40,822 nt of DNA from an uncultured Clostridia bacterium (GTDB lineage: Bacteria > Bacillota > Clostridia > Christensenellales > CAG-314), in contig CANPXV010000012.1 of assembly GCA_947586855.1 (NCBI GenBank), positions 1 through 40,822 on the forward strand, written 5' to 3'. The notes below the pieces were generated by a model. It ran no database searches. It was not told where the DNA came from and worked only from the letters and a program-made list of their open reading frames with translations. Below, one piece after another: positions 24,488-31,089 of this stretch. A program made the translations under genes and the position numbers. Every line of letters begins with the position of its first letter. Positions within the stretch are counted from its first letter, which is position 1.

Positions 24488-25426
24488 ATGAAAGTCAAGG
24501 TGTACGCAAAGCTCAATCTCACGCTGGCGGTGGCGGCAAGGCAGGGACAATTTCACCCGATAGACAGCGTTGTCACCTCGGTGGACGTGTTCGACACGGT
24601 GCAAGTTACCCCTCGTGGAGACGGCGCCGTCACGCTGCAATGCGATCTGCCATTGCCTGCCGAGGCAAACTCCGCCTATCGTGCCGCCGAGGCCTTTGTG
24701 TGTGCGTTTGGCAGCTGTGGTGCGGATATTTCCGTCGTCAAGGGCATACCCGAAGGTGCCGGCATGGGCGGTTCGTCGGCGGACGCTGCGGCCGTTGTGT
24801 ACTGCATGTGCAAGCTGTTTGGCGTGGATGTGCGCTCGGCGGCGGTGCACGAGCTGTGCGCTCGGCTGGGCAGTGACGTCAATTTTATGCTGTGCGGCGG
24901 TCTGGCGCAGATGAGGGGCAAGGGGGACGACCTGACTTTTTCCGCCCTCGCCCGTCCGTTGTATTTTGCGCTGACCACATTTGACGTGCAGCTTAGCACG
25001 GCGCAGGTGTATGCCGAGTACGACAAGCTTTTTGCCGACGCCACGCTGCCTGTCTATCCGCAGGACGTGTTGGATCCGCTGCATATTTTTGCCGGAGACG
25101 TATCCGTTTTGCCTGCCGACAAGCGTTTGGGTGCTGCGGCGGTGCTGGCTGCGGCCGATCTTGGCGGGCAGTGCTTCAACGATCTGGAAAGTGCAGCGCA
25201 GCAGCTTGACGGATATGCCAAGCTCTATCTCGCCTTTGCGGGAGAGCGTTTCAAGTGCACGATGACGGGCAGCGGCAGCGCCTACTATGTGCTGTTTACC
25301 TCTCGATCCGCAGCCGAACAGGCCGCCGAGCTGCTCAACTCCGCAGGCTTTTGCACCCGTGTGTGCCGCTCCGTGCCGACAGGTATCCAAATTGTCGATG
25401 ACGGCGCCGAAGATTGTAATTCCTAA
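24488..25426 (+). CDS. ispE: 4-diphosphocytidyl-2-C-methyl-D-erythritol kinase
   Basis: A 312-residue GHMP kinase of the non-mevalonate isoprenoid pathway; it phosphorylates CDP-methylerythritol with ATP. The substrate-binding AKLNLTLAV at the N-terminus, the ATP loop PEGAGMGGSSADAAA, GSDVNFMLCGG with the catalytic Asp, and the late TMTGSGSAYYVLF motif are all present. Length is slightly above the usual 280-300. The ATG at 24488 is the only start consistent with the family. The promoter places it at the mRNA 5' end. A strong terminator follows. Confidence 0.95.
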   Translation: MKVKVYAKLNLTLAVAARQGQFHPIDSVVTSVDVFDTVQVTPRGDGAVTLQCDLPLPAEANSAYRAAEAFVCAFGSCGADISVVKGIPEGAGMGGSSADAAAVVYCMCKLFGVDVRSAAVHELCARLGSDVNFMLCGGLAQMRGKGDDLTFSALARPLYFALTTFDVQLSTAQVYAEYDKLFADATLPVYPQDVLDPLHIFAGDVSVLPADKRLGAAAVLAAADLGGQCFNDLESAAQQLDGYAKLYLAFAGERFKCTMTGSGSAYYVLFTSRSAAEQAAELLNSAGFCTRVCRSVPTGIQIVDDGAEDCNS

Positions 25427-25466
25427 AATTTTCCCCACCCCATATCCCGTTTTTTTTTGATTTTTC

Positions 25467-25490
25467 CGACCCCATTGGGGTCGTTTTTTT
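25467..25490 (+). terminator. Terminator of ispE
   Basis: CGACCCC (25467-25473) pairs with GGGGTCG (25477-25483) across an ATT loop, then seven T. Between here and 25700 I see only AT-rich sequence and no clear promoter. Confidence 0.92.
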
Positions 25491-25700
25491 GTAAATTTAT
25501 TGATATAAGATAATATTTTTCATTAATGTAATTTTACAAAAATATTGCAAACAATCTGCGAGGGCGTGTTTTGCGTCGCCTTGGTCTCTGAAAACAGGCG
25601 GTCAAAAGTGATGCGACTATTTCGACAAAATTTTTGCATTGATTTGCTGCGGGCGGGTATGTGCGGCGGCAGGGCTGTCAACACTGTGTGCGGAGAAACT

Positions 25701-26159
25701 ATGAAACGTTTTGCGGTTATTTTTCTTTTGGTGACAATTGTGGCGGGCGTGCTGTTGTACAAATTGCCGCAGCCTTTTGCCCGATATGCCGCCGGCTGGC
25801 CGTCGGGAGAGGTGTGCGTGTACTGCCGCAGCTCCGATCTGGACTCAATCGATATGGGCAACGGGCGCATTGTGCGCTGTTCGGCGCAGCAGCTCTACAA
25901 TACCTTGCGCCATTGCAGCGGCGTGGACGGCGTCAGCGTCAGTTTTGACGGCGACGAGCAGGACGTGTGGCGCATAACAAAGCGTTTTGATCTAAACAAC
26001 ATCCGCACGCAGCAATGCGGCGACACCTTGGCGGTGTGCGGATACAGCGCAATGCTGTGCGGCGGGCTGCGGCTGGACGGCCATCTCGTCAACTTGCAGA
26101 TAGCCCACTCGCATGGCAAAGTTACCGTGGGCAGTCCGCTGATTTTGGGCAGCTTTTAG
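25701..26159 (+). CDS. Small N-terminally anchored protein, unknown function
   Basis: A 152-residue protein not recognised as any named family. An N-terminal hydrophobic helix (residues 3-22, RFAVIFLLVTIVAGVLLYKL) should anchor or export it. The rest is a compact alpha-beta domain with several Cys (VCVYC, RCSAQQ, HCSG, QQCGDTLAVCGYSAMLCGG). ATG 25701 follows GGAG and begins at the hydrophobic segment; longer in-frame starts have no SD. It lies 75 bases before the SpoIIQ-like M23 gene and may be co-transcribed with it, which hints at a sporulation or envelope role, by context only. Confidence 0.6.
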   Translation: MKRFAVIFLLVTIVAGVLLYKLPQPFARYAAGWPSGEVCVYCRSSDLDSIDMGNGRIVRCSAQQLYNTLRHCSGVDGVSVSFDGDEQDVWRITKRFDLNNIRTQQCGDTLAVCGYSAMLCGGLRLDGHLVNLQIAHSHGKVTVGSPLILGSF

Positions 26160-26234
26160 CAGTCGGCATTTTGGCAGGTATAAAGTGGCGTCAAACAGTC
26201 AAAAATCACAACAAACAAATTTCGGAGGCAAACA

Positions 26235-26927
26235 ATGAACACAAACAATACCAAACAACCAAGCAAATTTGCAAGATTTTTGCGCAACAATGCTGCGCTC
26301 TTGCTGCTTATCTTTTGCGTGTTGGCTATCACGGCGGTGGTGCTGGCGGTTACGTTGAGCCGCAGCAAACCCGATGTGGTTCCCGATAATCCCGTCACGG
26401 GCAACCCCGACGACAACACTCCCGGTGCCGTCACACCCGATGACGACAAACCAAACACACCATCCACGCAAAAGGTAAACGTCTACTTTGACAAGCCGCT
26501 AAACTACTCTAAGGTGGGGTTGGACTACACCTACGGCCCCGACAACCTGTTTGTCTACAAGGCCACCCTCAACGAGTGGAGCGCCCACAAGGCGGTGGAT
26601 TTGCACGCCGACGAGGGCACCGAAGTGACTGCCATGTACGACGGCACCGTCATCAAGGCGGACAAATCCTTTGCCAACGGCTACTTTGTGGTGGTGGACC
26701 ACGGCGAGGGCGTGGTTGCAACCTATGCCTCGCTGGCCGATCTTGAAGTGACCGCCGGCGACTCCGTCAAAAAGGGCGACGTGCTGGGCTACATCAGCAC
26801 CACGGCCCAATGCGAGTACAAGGAAGGCCCTCACCTGCACCTGGAAGTGACGGAAAACGGCACCGCAGTCAACCCCATGCCCTATGTCAACGGCGAAAAA
26901 TACCGCACGATAGAAGTTGCTGCGTGA
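26235..26927 (+). CDS. M23 family peptidoglycan endopeptidase, SpoIIQ-like
   Basis: A 230-residue bitopic protein: short cytoplasmic segment, one membrane helix (about 20-41), a Pro/Asp-rich linker, then a LytM domain. Both zinc motifs of active M23 enzymes are intact: H118xxxD122 (SAHKAVDLHADEG) and H200-L-H202 (GPHLHLEV). This matters because Bacillus SpoIIQ lacks part of the site while clostridial SpoIIQ keeps it. Short length and N-terminal anchor fit a SpoIIQ-type forespore protein, but a general cell-wall hydrolase is possible. SD CGGAGG precedes the ATG. Terminator at 26948-26982. Confidence 0.82.
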   Translation: MNTNNTKQPSKFARFLRNNAALLLLIFCVLAITAVVLAVTLSRSKPDVVPDNPVTGNPDDNTPGAVTPDDDKPNTPSTQKVNVYFDKPLNYSKVGLDYTYGPDNLFVYKATLNEWSAHKAVDLHADEGTEVTAMYDGTVIKADKSFANGYFVVVDHGEGVVATYASLADLEVTAGDSVKKGDVLGYISTTAQCEYKEGPHLHLEVTENGTAVNPMPYVNGEKYRTIEVAA

Positions 26928-26947
26928 TCGCCGAAAAAGCAAACACT

Positions 26948-26982
26948 CTCCCGATAGCTTGTCGCCGTCGGGAGTTTTGTTT
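26948..26982 (+). terminator. Terminator of the M23 gene
   Basis: CTCCCGA (26948-26954) and TCGGGAG (26968-26974) form a seven-pair stem, followed by TTTTGTTT; flanking GCAAACA/TGTTTGC can extend it. Confidence 0.8.
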
Positions 26983-27106
26983 GCCAACACTCCTGCGCCA
27001 ATCAGACCCTGCGGCATAAAAAAGGACGCACCGAAGAGTGTTTCCTTTCCGTTGCAGTATCTATACCTTCGACGAACGTCGAAACTAAAAGCGAAAAAAT
27101 GGGGGC

Positions 27107-27141
27107 CCCCAACAAGACGTAGCGAAGCAGTCTTGTTGGGG
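27107..27141. repeat. 12-bp perfect inverted repeat
   Basis: CCCCAACAAGAC (27107-27118) and GTCTTGTTGGGG (27130-27141), loop 11 bases. No T run follows on either strand. Confidence 0.7.
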
Positions 27142-27217
27142 AGAGGAGCAGCCGACTGCAAAAGCAAGCCCGCCAAGTTTGCTTGACGGGTTGCTCAATA
27201 GGTCGCGCTGCGACGAT

Positions 27218-27238
27218 GGCTAGGGTAGCAGGATTTGT
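27218..27238 (-). repeat. 21-bp copy of the tRNA-Gln 3' end
   Basis: The 21 bases at 27218-27238 are identical to 27399-27419: CCA, acceptor 3' strand, and the 3' part of the T arm. The two copies are direct repeats 181 bp apart. Confidence 0.9.
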
Positions 27239-27344
27239 CTCCGCAATGCGGAGTGAGCGGAATGAAATGGAGCGCTACATCAATTCAAACTGTCCTGACT
27301 ACACGCAAGATAAGGGCAACGAGCCAAAAGGCAACAATGGAAAA

Positions 27345-27366
27345 GGAAGCACCGAAGAGTGCTTCC
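27345..27366 (-). terminator. Terminator of tRNA-Gln
   Basis: GGAAGCAC (27345-27352) and GTGCTTCC (27359-27366) pair perfectly with a six-base loop; TTTT follows on the minus strand, 33 bases beyond the tRNA 3' end. Confidence 0.75.
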
Positions 27367-27398
27367 TTTCCGTTGCAACTAAAAGCGAAGTTGCCCGC

Positions 27399-27473
27399 TG
27401 GCTAGGGTAGCAGGATTTGAACCTGCGGATGACGGAGTCAGAATCCGTTGCCTTACCGCTTGGCGATACCCCA
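27399..27473 (-). tRNA. tRNA-Gln (anticodon CTG), CCA encoded
   Basis: Folds as a complete 75-base cloverleaf on the minus strand. The acceptor TGGGGTA pairs with TACCCTA (U1-A72 and one G-U pair, usual for tRNA-Gln); discriminator G and an encoded CCA follow. The anticodon stem GGATT...GACTCC frames the loop with CTG, and the T arm holds GTTCAAATC. A consensus promoter lies upstream and a terminator downstream. glnS is also in this window (32637-34286), fitting direct charging of this tRNA. Confidence 0.96.
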
Positions 27474-27484
27474 ATATCGGATAT

Positions 27485-27513
27485 AGTATAGCGCATTTGG
27501 CGGCGGTTGTCAA
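27485..27513 (-). promoter_or_regulatory. Promoter of tRNA-Gln
   Basis: On the minus strand TTGACA (27513-27508) and TATACT (27490-27485), spacer 17 bp; start of transcription about five bases before the tRNA. Confidence 0.88.
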
Positions 27514-27621
27514 TCATATTTTTGCGCATTGTCAAAAGTAGTCCTGTGCAGCGCAAACCACTCTGCAATGAGGCCGTGTGATGTAGCCGTGCGGTGTGCC
27601 GTCTCAATGCGGCGGTGCGGC

Positions 27622-28005
27622 CTATTTGCTTTCGGTTGGCCGGGGCTGTTCGTCCGTTTTGTCCATTTGCTGGCAAGCCTCTGCGTTTTCGTTCGTTTGC
27701 TCGTCGATTTGCTCGCCCTCGGCGGTCTGCTCCTCGGCAAGACGCTGTGTGCGTCGTTTTGCCAGATAGTCCTTGGTCAAAAACACAACGTGCACAATTA
27801 TCAGCGCACCGTTCATAAAGGCGGTAGAGTAGGCGGGCAGCAGCAGGCCGTATATCACAAAGGCGATGCAGCCGCAGATGTTTATCAGGCGGGTGACCGT
27901 CTGCTTGCTGAACAGAAAGGACACCAGCACAAAGGCGGACGCCACAATGCCCAGCCACTCGTTTTTGAGTATCTCCACAAAGGATGTTGCCAAACCGAAA
28001 TACAT
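27622..28005 (-). CDS. YgjV family inner membrane protein
   Basis: A 127-residue protein with three or four hydrophobic helices in the first 85 residues (NEWLGIVASAFVLVSFLFS, LINICGCIAFVIYGLLLPAY, FMNGALIIVHVVFLTKDY), the YgjV/Imp pattern. A 40-residue Glu/Gln-rich cytoplasmic tail follows that most family members lack. Function unknown. The ATG at 28005 follows AAGGAG. It lies 66 bases downstream of the GNAT gene on the same strand, so it may share that promoter. Confidence 0.82.
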   Translation of the reverse strand: MYFGLATSFVEILKNEWLGIVASAFVLVSFLFSKQTVTRLINICGCIAFVIYGLLLPAYSTAFMNGALIIVHVVFLTKDYLAKRRTQRLAEEQTAEGEQIDEQTNENAEACQQMDKTDEQPRPTESK

Positions 28006-28071
28006 ATTTTGCTCCTTGTCGGGTGTATTTTGTCACAGAAACAGGCTTAAAGGCCTTTAGTTGTACATATT

Positions 28072-28809
28072 TTATGCGCTGCGGCCATTGCGGTGCAGCT
28101 CTATCAAAAAGTAGTCTGCCGCCTTCACCCGGCGCAGATTGTATTTTTCTGCCAGCTTTTGCGAGGCAACGTTGTCCCGTCGGATGTAGGCGTAGGGCGT
28201 GTCCCCTTGTGCTATCACGGCATTGCACAGCGCCGTCATCACCTGCAAAGCGTAGCCCTTGTGGCGATGTTCGGGCATGGTGTACAGCATCCCCAAACTT
28301 TTGTCGTTGTGCATGATGCACCAGCTGACGGGCTTTCCGTCCAGCCACACCGCCGCCGATGGGTACATATCCAGACACTCCTCGATATCCGCCACAGGCG
28401 GGCGATAGGGCGTCCCGTTGGAAATCAACTCGGCAAACTGCTTGGTCATGGGGCGTATCTGCTGCGTGCAAGGGTTGTCTATCGGGCGGCCGTCCCAAAC
28501 GTACAGATAGCAGTTGGTCTCCCACACAAAGGGATACAGCGGCCGCAGCCACTCCGTCACCCAAGTATCTGCGCCGCACAGCTCCGTTTTGCCGTCCAGC
28601 GTGCACAGCACCTCCCGCAAAAAATCGAGGCTGTCCGTTTTGACGCACAGCTTGTTGACGTCGCCCACCTTGGCCGCAAGGGCGTAGCTGTTGCCGCAGT
28701 TGTACACGACGGCGTTTGGGTCGTAGGCGGCAAAGCCGTCAAACAGCAGCATCTCGCTGTCGTTGCGGAAAAATTTGATAAGTTGGTCGTTGAGAGGCAA
28801 TTGTTTCAT
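28072..28809 (-). CDS. GNAT family N-acetyltransferase
   Basis: A 245-residue two-part protein. The C-terminal half is a GCN5-type acetyltransferase with the acetyl-CoA loop in SLGMLYTMPEHRHKGYALQV (HRHKGYA for R/QxxGxG/A) and a late PYAYIRRDNVASQKLAEKYNL segment. The N-terminal 110 residues are unlike standard GNATs and may bind the unknown substrate. The ATG at 28809 has no SD, and the promoter -10 ends six bases before it, so the mRNA should be leaderless. Divergent from the PHP gene with a shared 115-base control region. Confidence 0.85.
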   Translation of the reverse strand: MKQLPLNDQLIKFFRNDSEMLLFDGFAAYDPNAVVYNCGNSYALAAKVGDVNKLCVKTDSLDFLREVLCTLDGKTELCGADTWVTEWLRPLYPFVWETNCYLYVWDGRPIDNPCTQQIRPMTKQFAELISNGTPYRPPVADIEECLDMYPSAAVWLDGKPVSWCIMHNDKSLGMLYTMPEHRHKGYALQVMTALCNAVIAQGDTPYAYIRRDNVASQKLAEKYNLRRVKAADYFLIELHRNGRSA

Positions 28810-28815
28810 AGCGTT

Positions 28816-28844
28816 ATCTTACCACATCGGCGCAAAATTTTCAA
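28816..28844 (-). promoter_or_regulatory. Promoter of the GNAT gene, predicting a leaderless mRNA
   Basis: On the minus strand TTGAAA (28844-28839) and TAAGAT (28821-28816), spacer 17 bp. Six bases separate the -10 from the ATG at 28809. Confidence 0.7.
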
Positions 28845-28889
28845 TACTTTTTTGCAGCGGACGTCGGACGCAGGATACTCAAACACAAG

Positions 28890-28918
28890 TTGACATATTT
28901 TGCAAAGTTTGGTATATT
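28890..28918 (+). promoter_or_regulatory. Promoter of the PHP-vanW operon, predicting a leaderless mRNA
   Basis: TTGACA at 28890-28895 and TATATT at 28913-28918, spacer 17 bp. Six bases separate the -10 from the ATG at 28925, and no SD is present. Confidence 0.8.
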
Positions 28919-28924
28919 GAAAAT

Positions 28925-29737
28925 ATGAAATGTGATCTGCACATACACTCCAATATGTCCGACGGACGGTTCAGCCCCGAAACGCTGGTAGAAATGGCCT
29001 GCGAGCGAGGGTTGGACTGCATATCGATAACGGACCACGACAACTTTGACGCCACCGCCCGTGCACAGGTCAAGGCCAAGGCGATGGGGCTCAAATATCT
29101 TGTGGGCGCCGAGCTATCCACCGTGTGGGAAGGGCTGGACGTGCACATTTTGGCCTACAACGTCAACCTTGCCGACCCCGATCTGCACAAGGCAATGGAA
29201 CCCGTGCTGCAAATGAGGGATCGCCGCAACGAGGCCATGGCGGACAAGCTGGCGCAGCAAGGCATGCCGATAGATCTGGACGCACTGCGTTCTCAGGGCT
29301 TTGTGGGGCGCCCCGTCATCGCCCGAGAAATGGTGCGGCTGGGCTACTGCAAGGACGTGGCCGAGGCCTTCGAAAAGTACATCGGCGCAGGCAAGTGCTG
29401 CTACGTGCAGAGCAAGCGCCTGTCCCCGTCCGAGGCCATCAAGCTTACCTTGCGTTTTGGCGGCATACCCGTGTTGGCGCACCCCAAGCAGCTGCATCTG
29501 GACAAACCCCACACGGAAAGTCTGCTCAAAAAGCTGGTGGCGGTGGGGCTGTCGGGTATCGAAGCCAACTATTTTGCACACAATACCATCGAGCGCAGCT
29601 ACTTTTGCCGTCTGGCAAAAAAATACAAGCTGATCATCACCGGAGGGAGCGACTTTCACGACTATGTCCACGGCGTGGAGCTGGGGACGCAAAGTTTTTC
29701 GCCCAACGGTTACACTCGCAAGGTATTGGGGATATGA
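28925..29737 (+). CDS. PHP domain phosphoesterase (RNase AM/YciV-like)
   Basis: A 270-residue metal-dependent phosphoesterase. PHP motifs are complete: H6 and H8 in DLHIHSN, ITDHD at 35-39, E63 in GAELS, H186 in VLAHPK and D243/H245 in GGSDFH. The middle segment GRPVIAREMVRLGY...AFEKYIGAGKCCYVQSKRLSPSEAI is characteristic of the YciV group, which degrades 5' RNA ends and 3',5'-bisphosphate nucleotides. A trans-acting role other than RNA turnover is possible. Start 28925 is the first codon of the family homology and of the predicted mRNA. Its stop overlaps the VanW start (ATGA). Confidence 0.9.
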   Translation: MKCDLHIHSNMSDGRFSPETLVEMACERGLDCISITDHDNFDATARAQVKAKAMGLKYLVGAELSTVWEGLDVHILAYNVNLADPDLHKAMEPVLQMRDRRNEAMADKLAQQGMPIDLDALRSQGFVGRPVIAREMVRLGYCKDVAEAFEKYIGAGKCCYVQSKRLSPSEAIKLTLRFGGIPVLAHPKQLHLDKPHTESLLKKLVAVGLSGIEANYFAHNTIERSYFCRLAKKYKLIITGGSDFHDYVHGVELGTQSFSPNGYTRKVLGI

Positions 29738-30954
29738 AGAAATTTGTTTTGTTGACGCTTGCGCTCGCATTGTTTGCGAGCGTTTTTGTTTGTGCGGGGG
29801 CCTATGCCCAAACGGTGCGTCCGTGGGATACGGACATCACGGTGAGGCTGGGCGAGGACGAGTTCCGTTATGTGCTCAGCGAGAAAATGGCGCCTTTTGC
29901 CCATCAGGCGCAAGAAAGGGGATTTTACCTCGGCGCACAGGCCAAGCGCAAGCTGGCGGACAGGCTACTGGGCATGGGACTTTGTCCTCAGGAGGTCTAC
30001 AACTACATTTTGCCCGATTTCGACGGCATTTTGCGCCATTTCGGGTATGTCAACGCCCAACGCAGGGACGCCGAGCTCAGTTTCGGCCCCGACGGCTTTG
30101 CCTATCGCAGCGGACAGGACGGCGTGGCGATAGACGCAGACCGTCTGTTTGAACTGCTGCTTGGCGGCAACGGCCGGCCCGCAACCGTGCAGCTGCCTCT
30201 CACGGTGGACAGGGCGGTCACTATCGACCAACTGCGCCAAAACACCGTTTGCAGAGGCACCTTCGAGACGTCCTTTGCGTCCAGCGGCGCCAATCGTTGT
30301 CACAACATAGCGCAGGCGGCGGCAGCGCTCAACGGGGTGACTGTGGGCGTGGGCGAAACGTTCTCTTTCAATCGTACCGTGGGCGAGCGCACAGAGCAGC
30401 GGGGCTACAAAACTGGCAAAATCATTGTGGACGGCGCCTATACCGACGGCGTGGGCGGCGGCGTTTGTCAGGTATCCACCACGCTGTACAATGCGTTGCT
30501 TATGGCGGGATTTGTGCCCAAGGCGGTACAACACAGTCTGGTGTCCTCCTACGTGCAGGCGGGCTTCGATGCCATGGTAAGCTACGGCAGCGCCGATCTG
30601 ACATTCGTCAACGACACCGACCACCCCATCTACATTTCGGCAGCGGTGCAGGGCAAAAAACTGCGTTTTAGCGTGTACGGGCAGCCCAATCCCTACACAA
30701 TCGTGCGAGAAAGCGTCCAGCAGCGAGACAAATTTGCCACCGTCTACATCGTGGACAGTGACAAATATCCCGATCTGGTGTACACTGACCAAACCAAGGT
30801 AGTGGTGGGCGGCTCGGACGGAGTCAAGTGCAAAAGCTACCTCAAATACTACCAAAACGGCAAGTTGGTGCGCACGCAGCTGATACGCAATTGCAGCTAC
30901 AAGCGTGTGGACGCCGTTGTGGCAAGGGGCTATCTTCCCCGCCCCGAGCAGTAG
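29734..30954 (+). CDS. VanW family secreted protein
   Basis: A 406-residue exported protein: signal peptide (KKFVLLTLALALFASVFVCAGAYA), an N-terminal region resembling a peptidoglycan-binding-4 domain, then the VanW domain (GTFETSFASSGANRCHNI...GVTVGVGETFSFNRTVGERTEQRGYKTG...GVGGGVCQVSTTLYNALLMAGF). A C-terminal beta domain follows. VanW proteins are common in Firmicutes and are found in some vancomycin-resistance clusters, but they are not themselves resistance determinants; their role is probably at the cell wall. No vanA-type ligase is present here. Translation is coupled to the PHP gene. Confidence 0.9.
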   Translation: MKKFVLLTLALALFASVFVCAGAYAQTVRPWDTDITVRLGEDEFRYVLSEKMAPFAHQAQERGFYLGAQAKRKLADRLLGMGLCPQEVYNYILPDFDGILRHFGYVNAQRRDAELSFGPDGFAYRSGQDGVAIDADRLFELLLGGNGRPATVQLPLTVDRAVTIDQLRQNTVCRGTFETSFASSGANRCHNIAQAAAALNGVTVGVGETFSFNRTVGERTEQRGYKTGKIIVDGAYTDGVGGGVCQVSTTLYNALLMAGFVPKAVQHSLVSSYVQAGFDAMVSYGSADLTFVNDTDHPIYISAAVQGKKLRFSVYGQPNPYTIVRESVQQRDKFATVYIVDSDKYPDLVYTDQTKVVVGGSDGVKCKSYLKYYQNGKLVRTQLIRNCSYKRVDAVVARGYLPRPEQ

Positions 30955-31004
30955 CGTTCGACAAATTTTTGTGCAAAAACTTTTTTGCAAATCCGTTTAT
31001 ATTA

Positions 31005-31033
31005 TTGCTTTATGTCGCCAAATCAATTATAAT
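31005..31033 (+). promoter_or_regulatory. Promoter of dnaB
   Basis: TTGCTT at 31005-31010 and TATAAT at 31028-31033, spacer 17 bp; leader about 50 bases. Confidence 0.82.
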
Positions 31034-31089
31034 TATAATACCATAGTAGGCAATATAGCGCACAGCTTGCCTCAACAAAGGAGAAAACA

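Larger units (their letters stand above)
27027..27299. other. Hairpin-rich noncoding stretch with degenerate copies of tRNA-Gln flank
   Basis: No convincing gene is present between 26928 and 27398. This stretch begins with a degenerate copy (27027-27054) of the tRNA-Gln terminator region at 27345-27375. It continues with palindromes at 27068-27083 and 27107-27141 and a CCCGCCAAG/CTTGACGGG stem near 27170. Short perfect hairpins GTCGC-GCT-GCGAC and CTCCGC-AAT-GCGGAG come next, with a 21-base copy of the tRNA 3' end between them. It may be a decayed tRNA copy, an integration scar or a small repeat element. Confidence 0.5.

Noticed and set aside
29734-30954. VanW as a vancomycin-resistance cluster
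   Set aside because: No vanA/B-type ligase, vanH, vanX or vanRS genes nearby; VanW proteins are widespread in ordinary Firmicute genomes.
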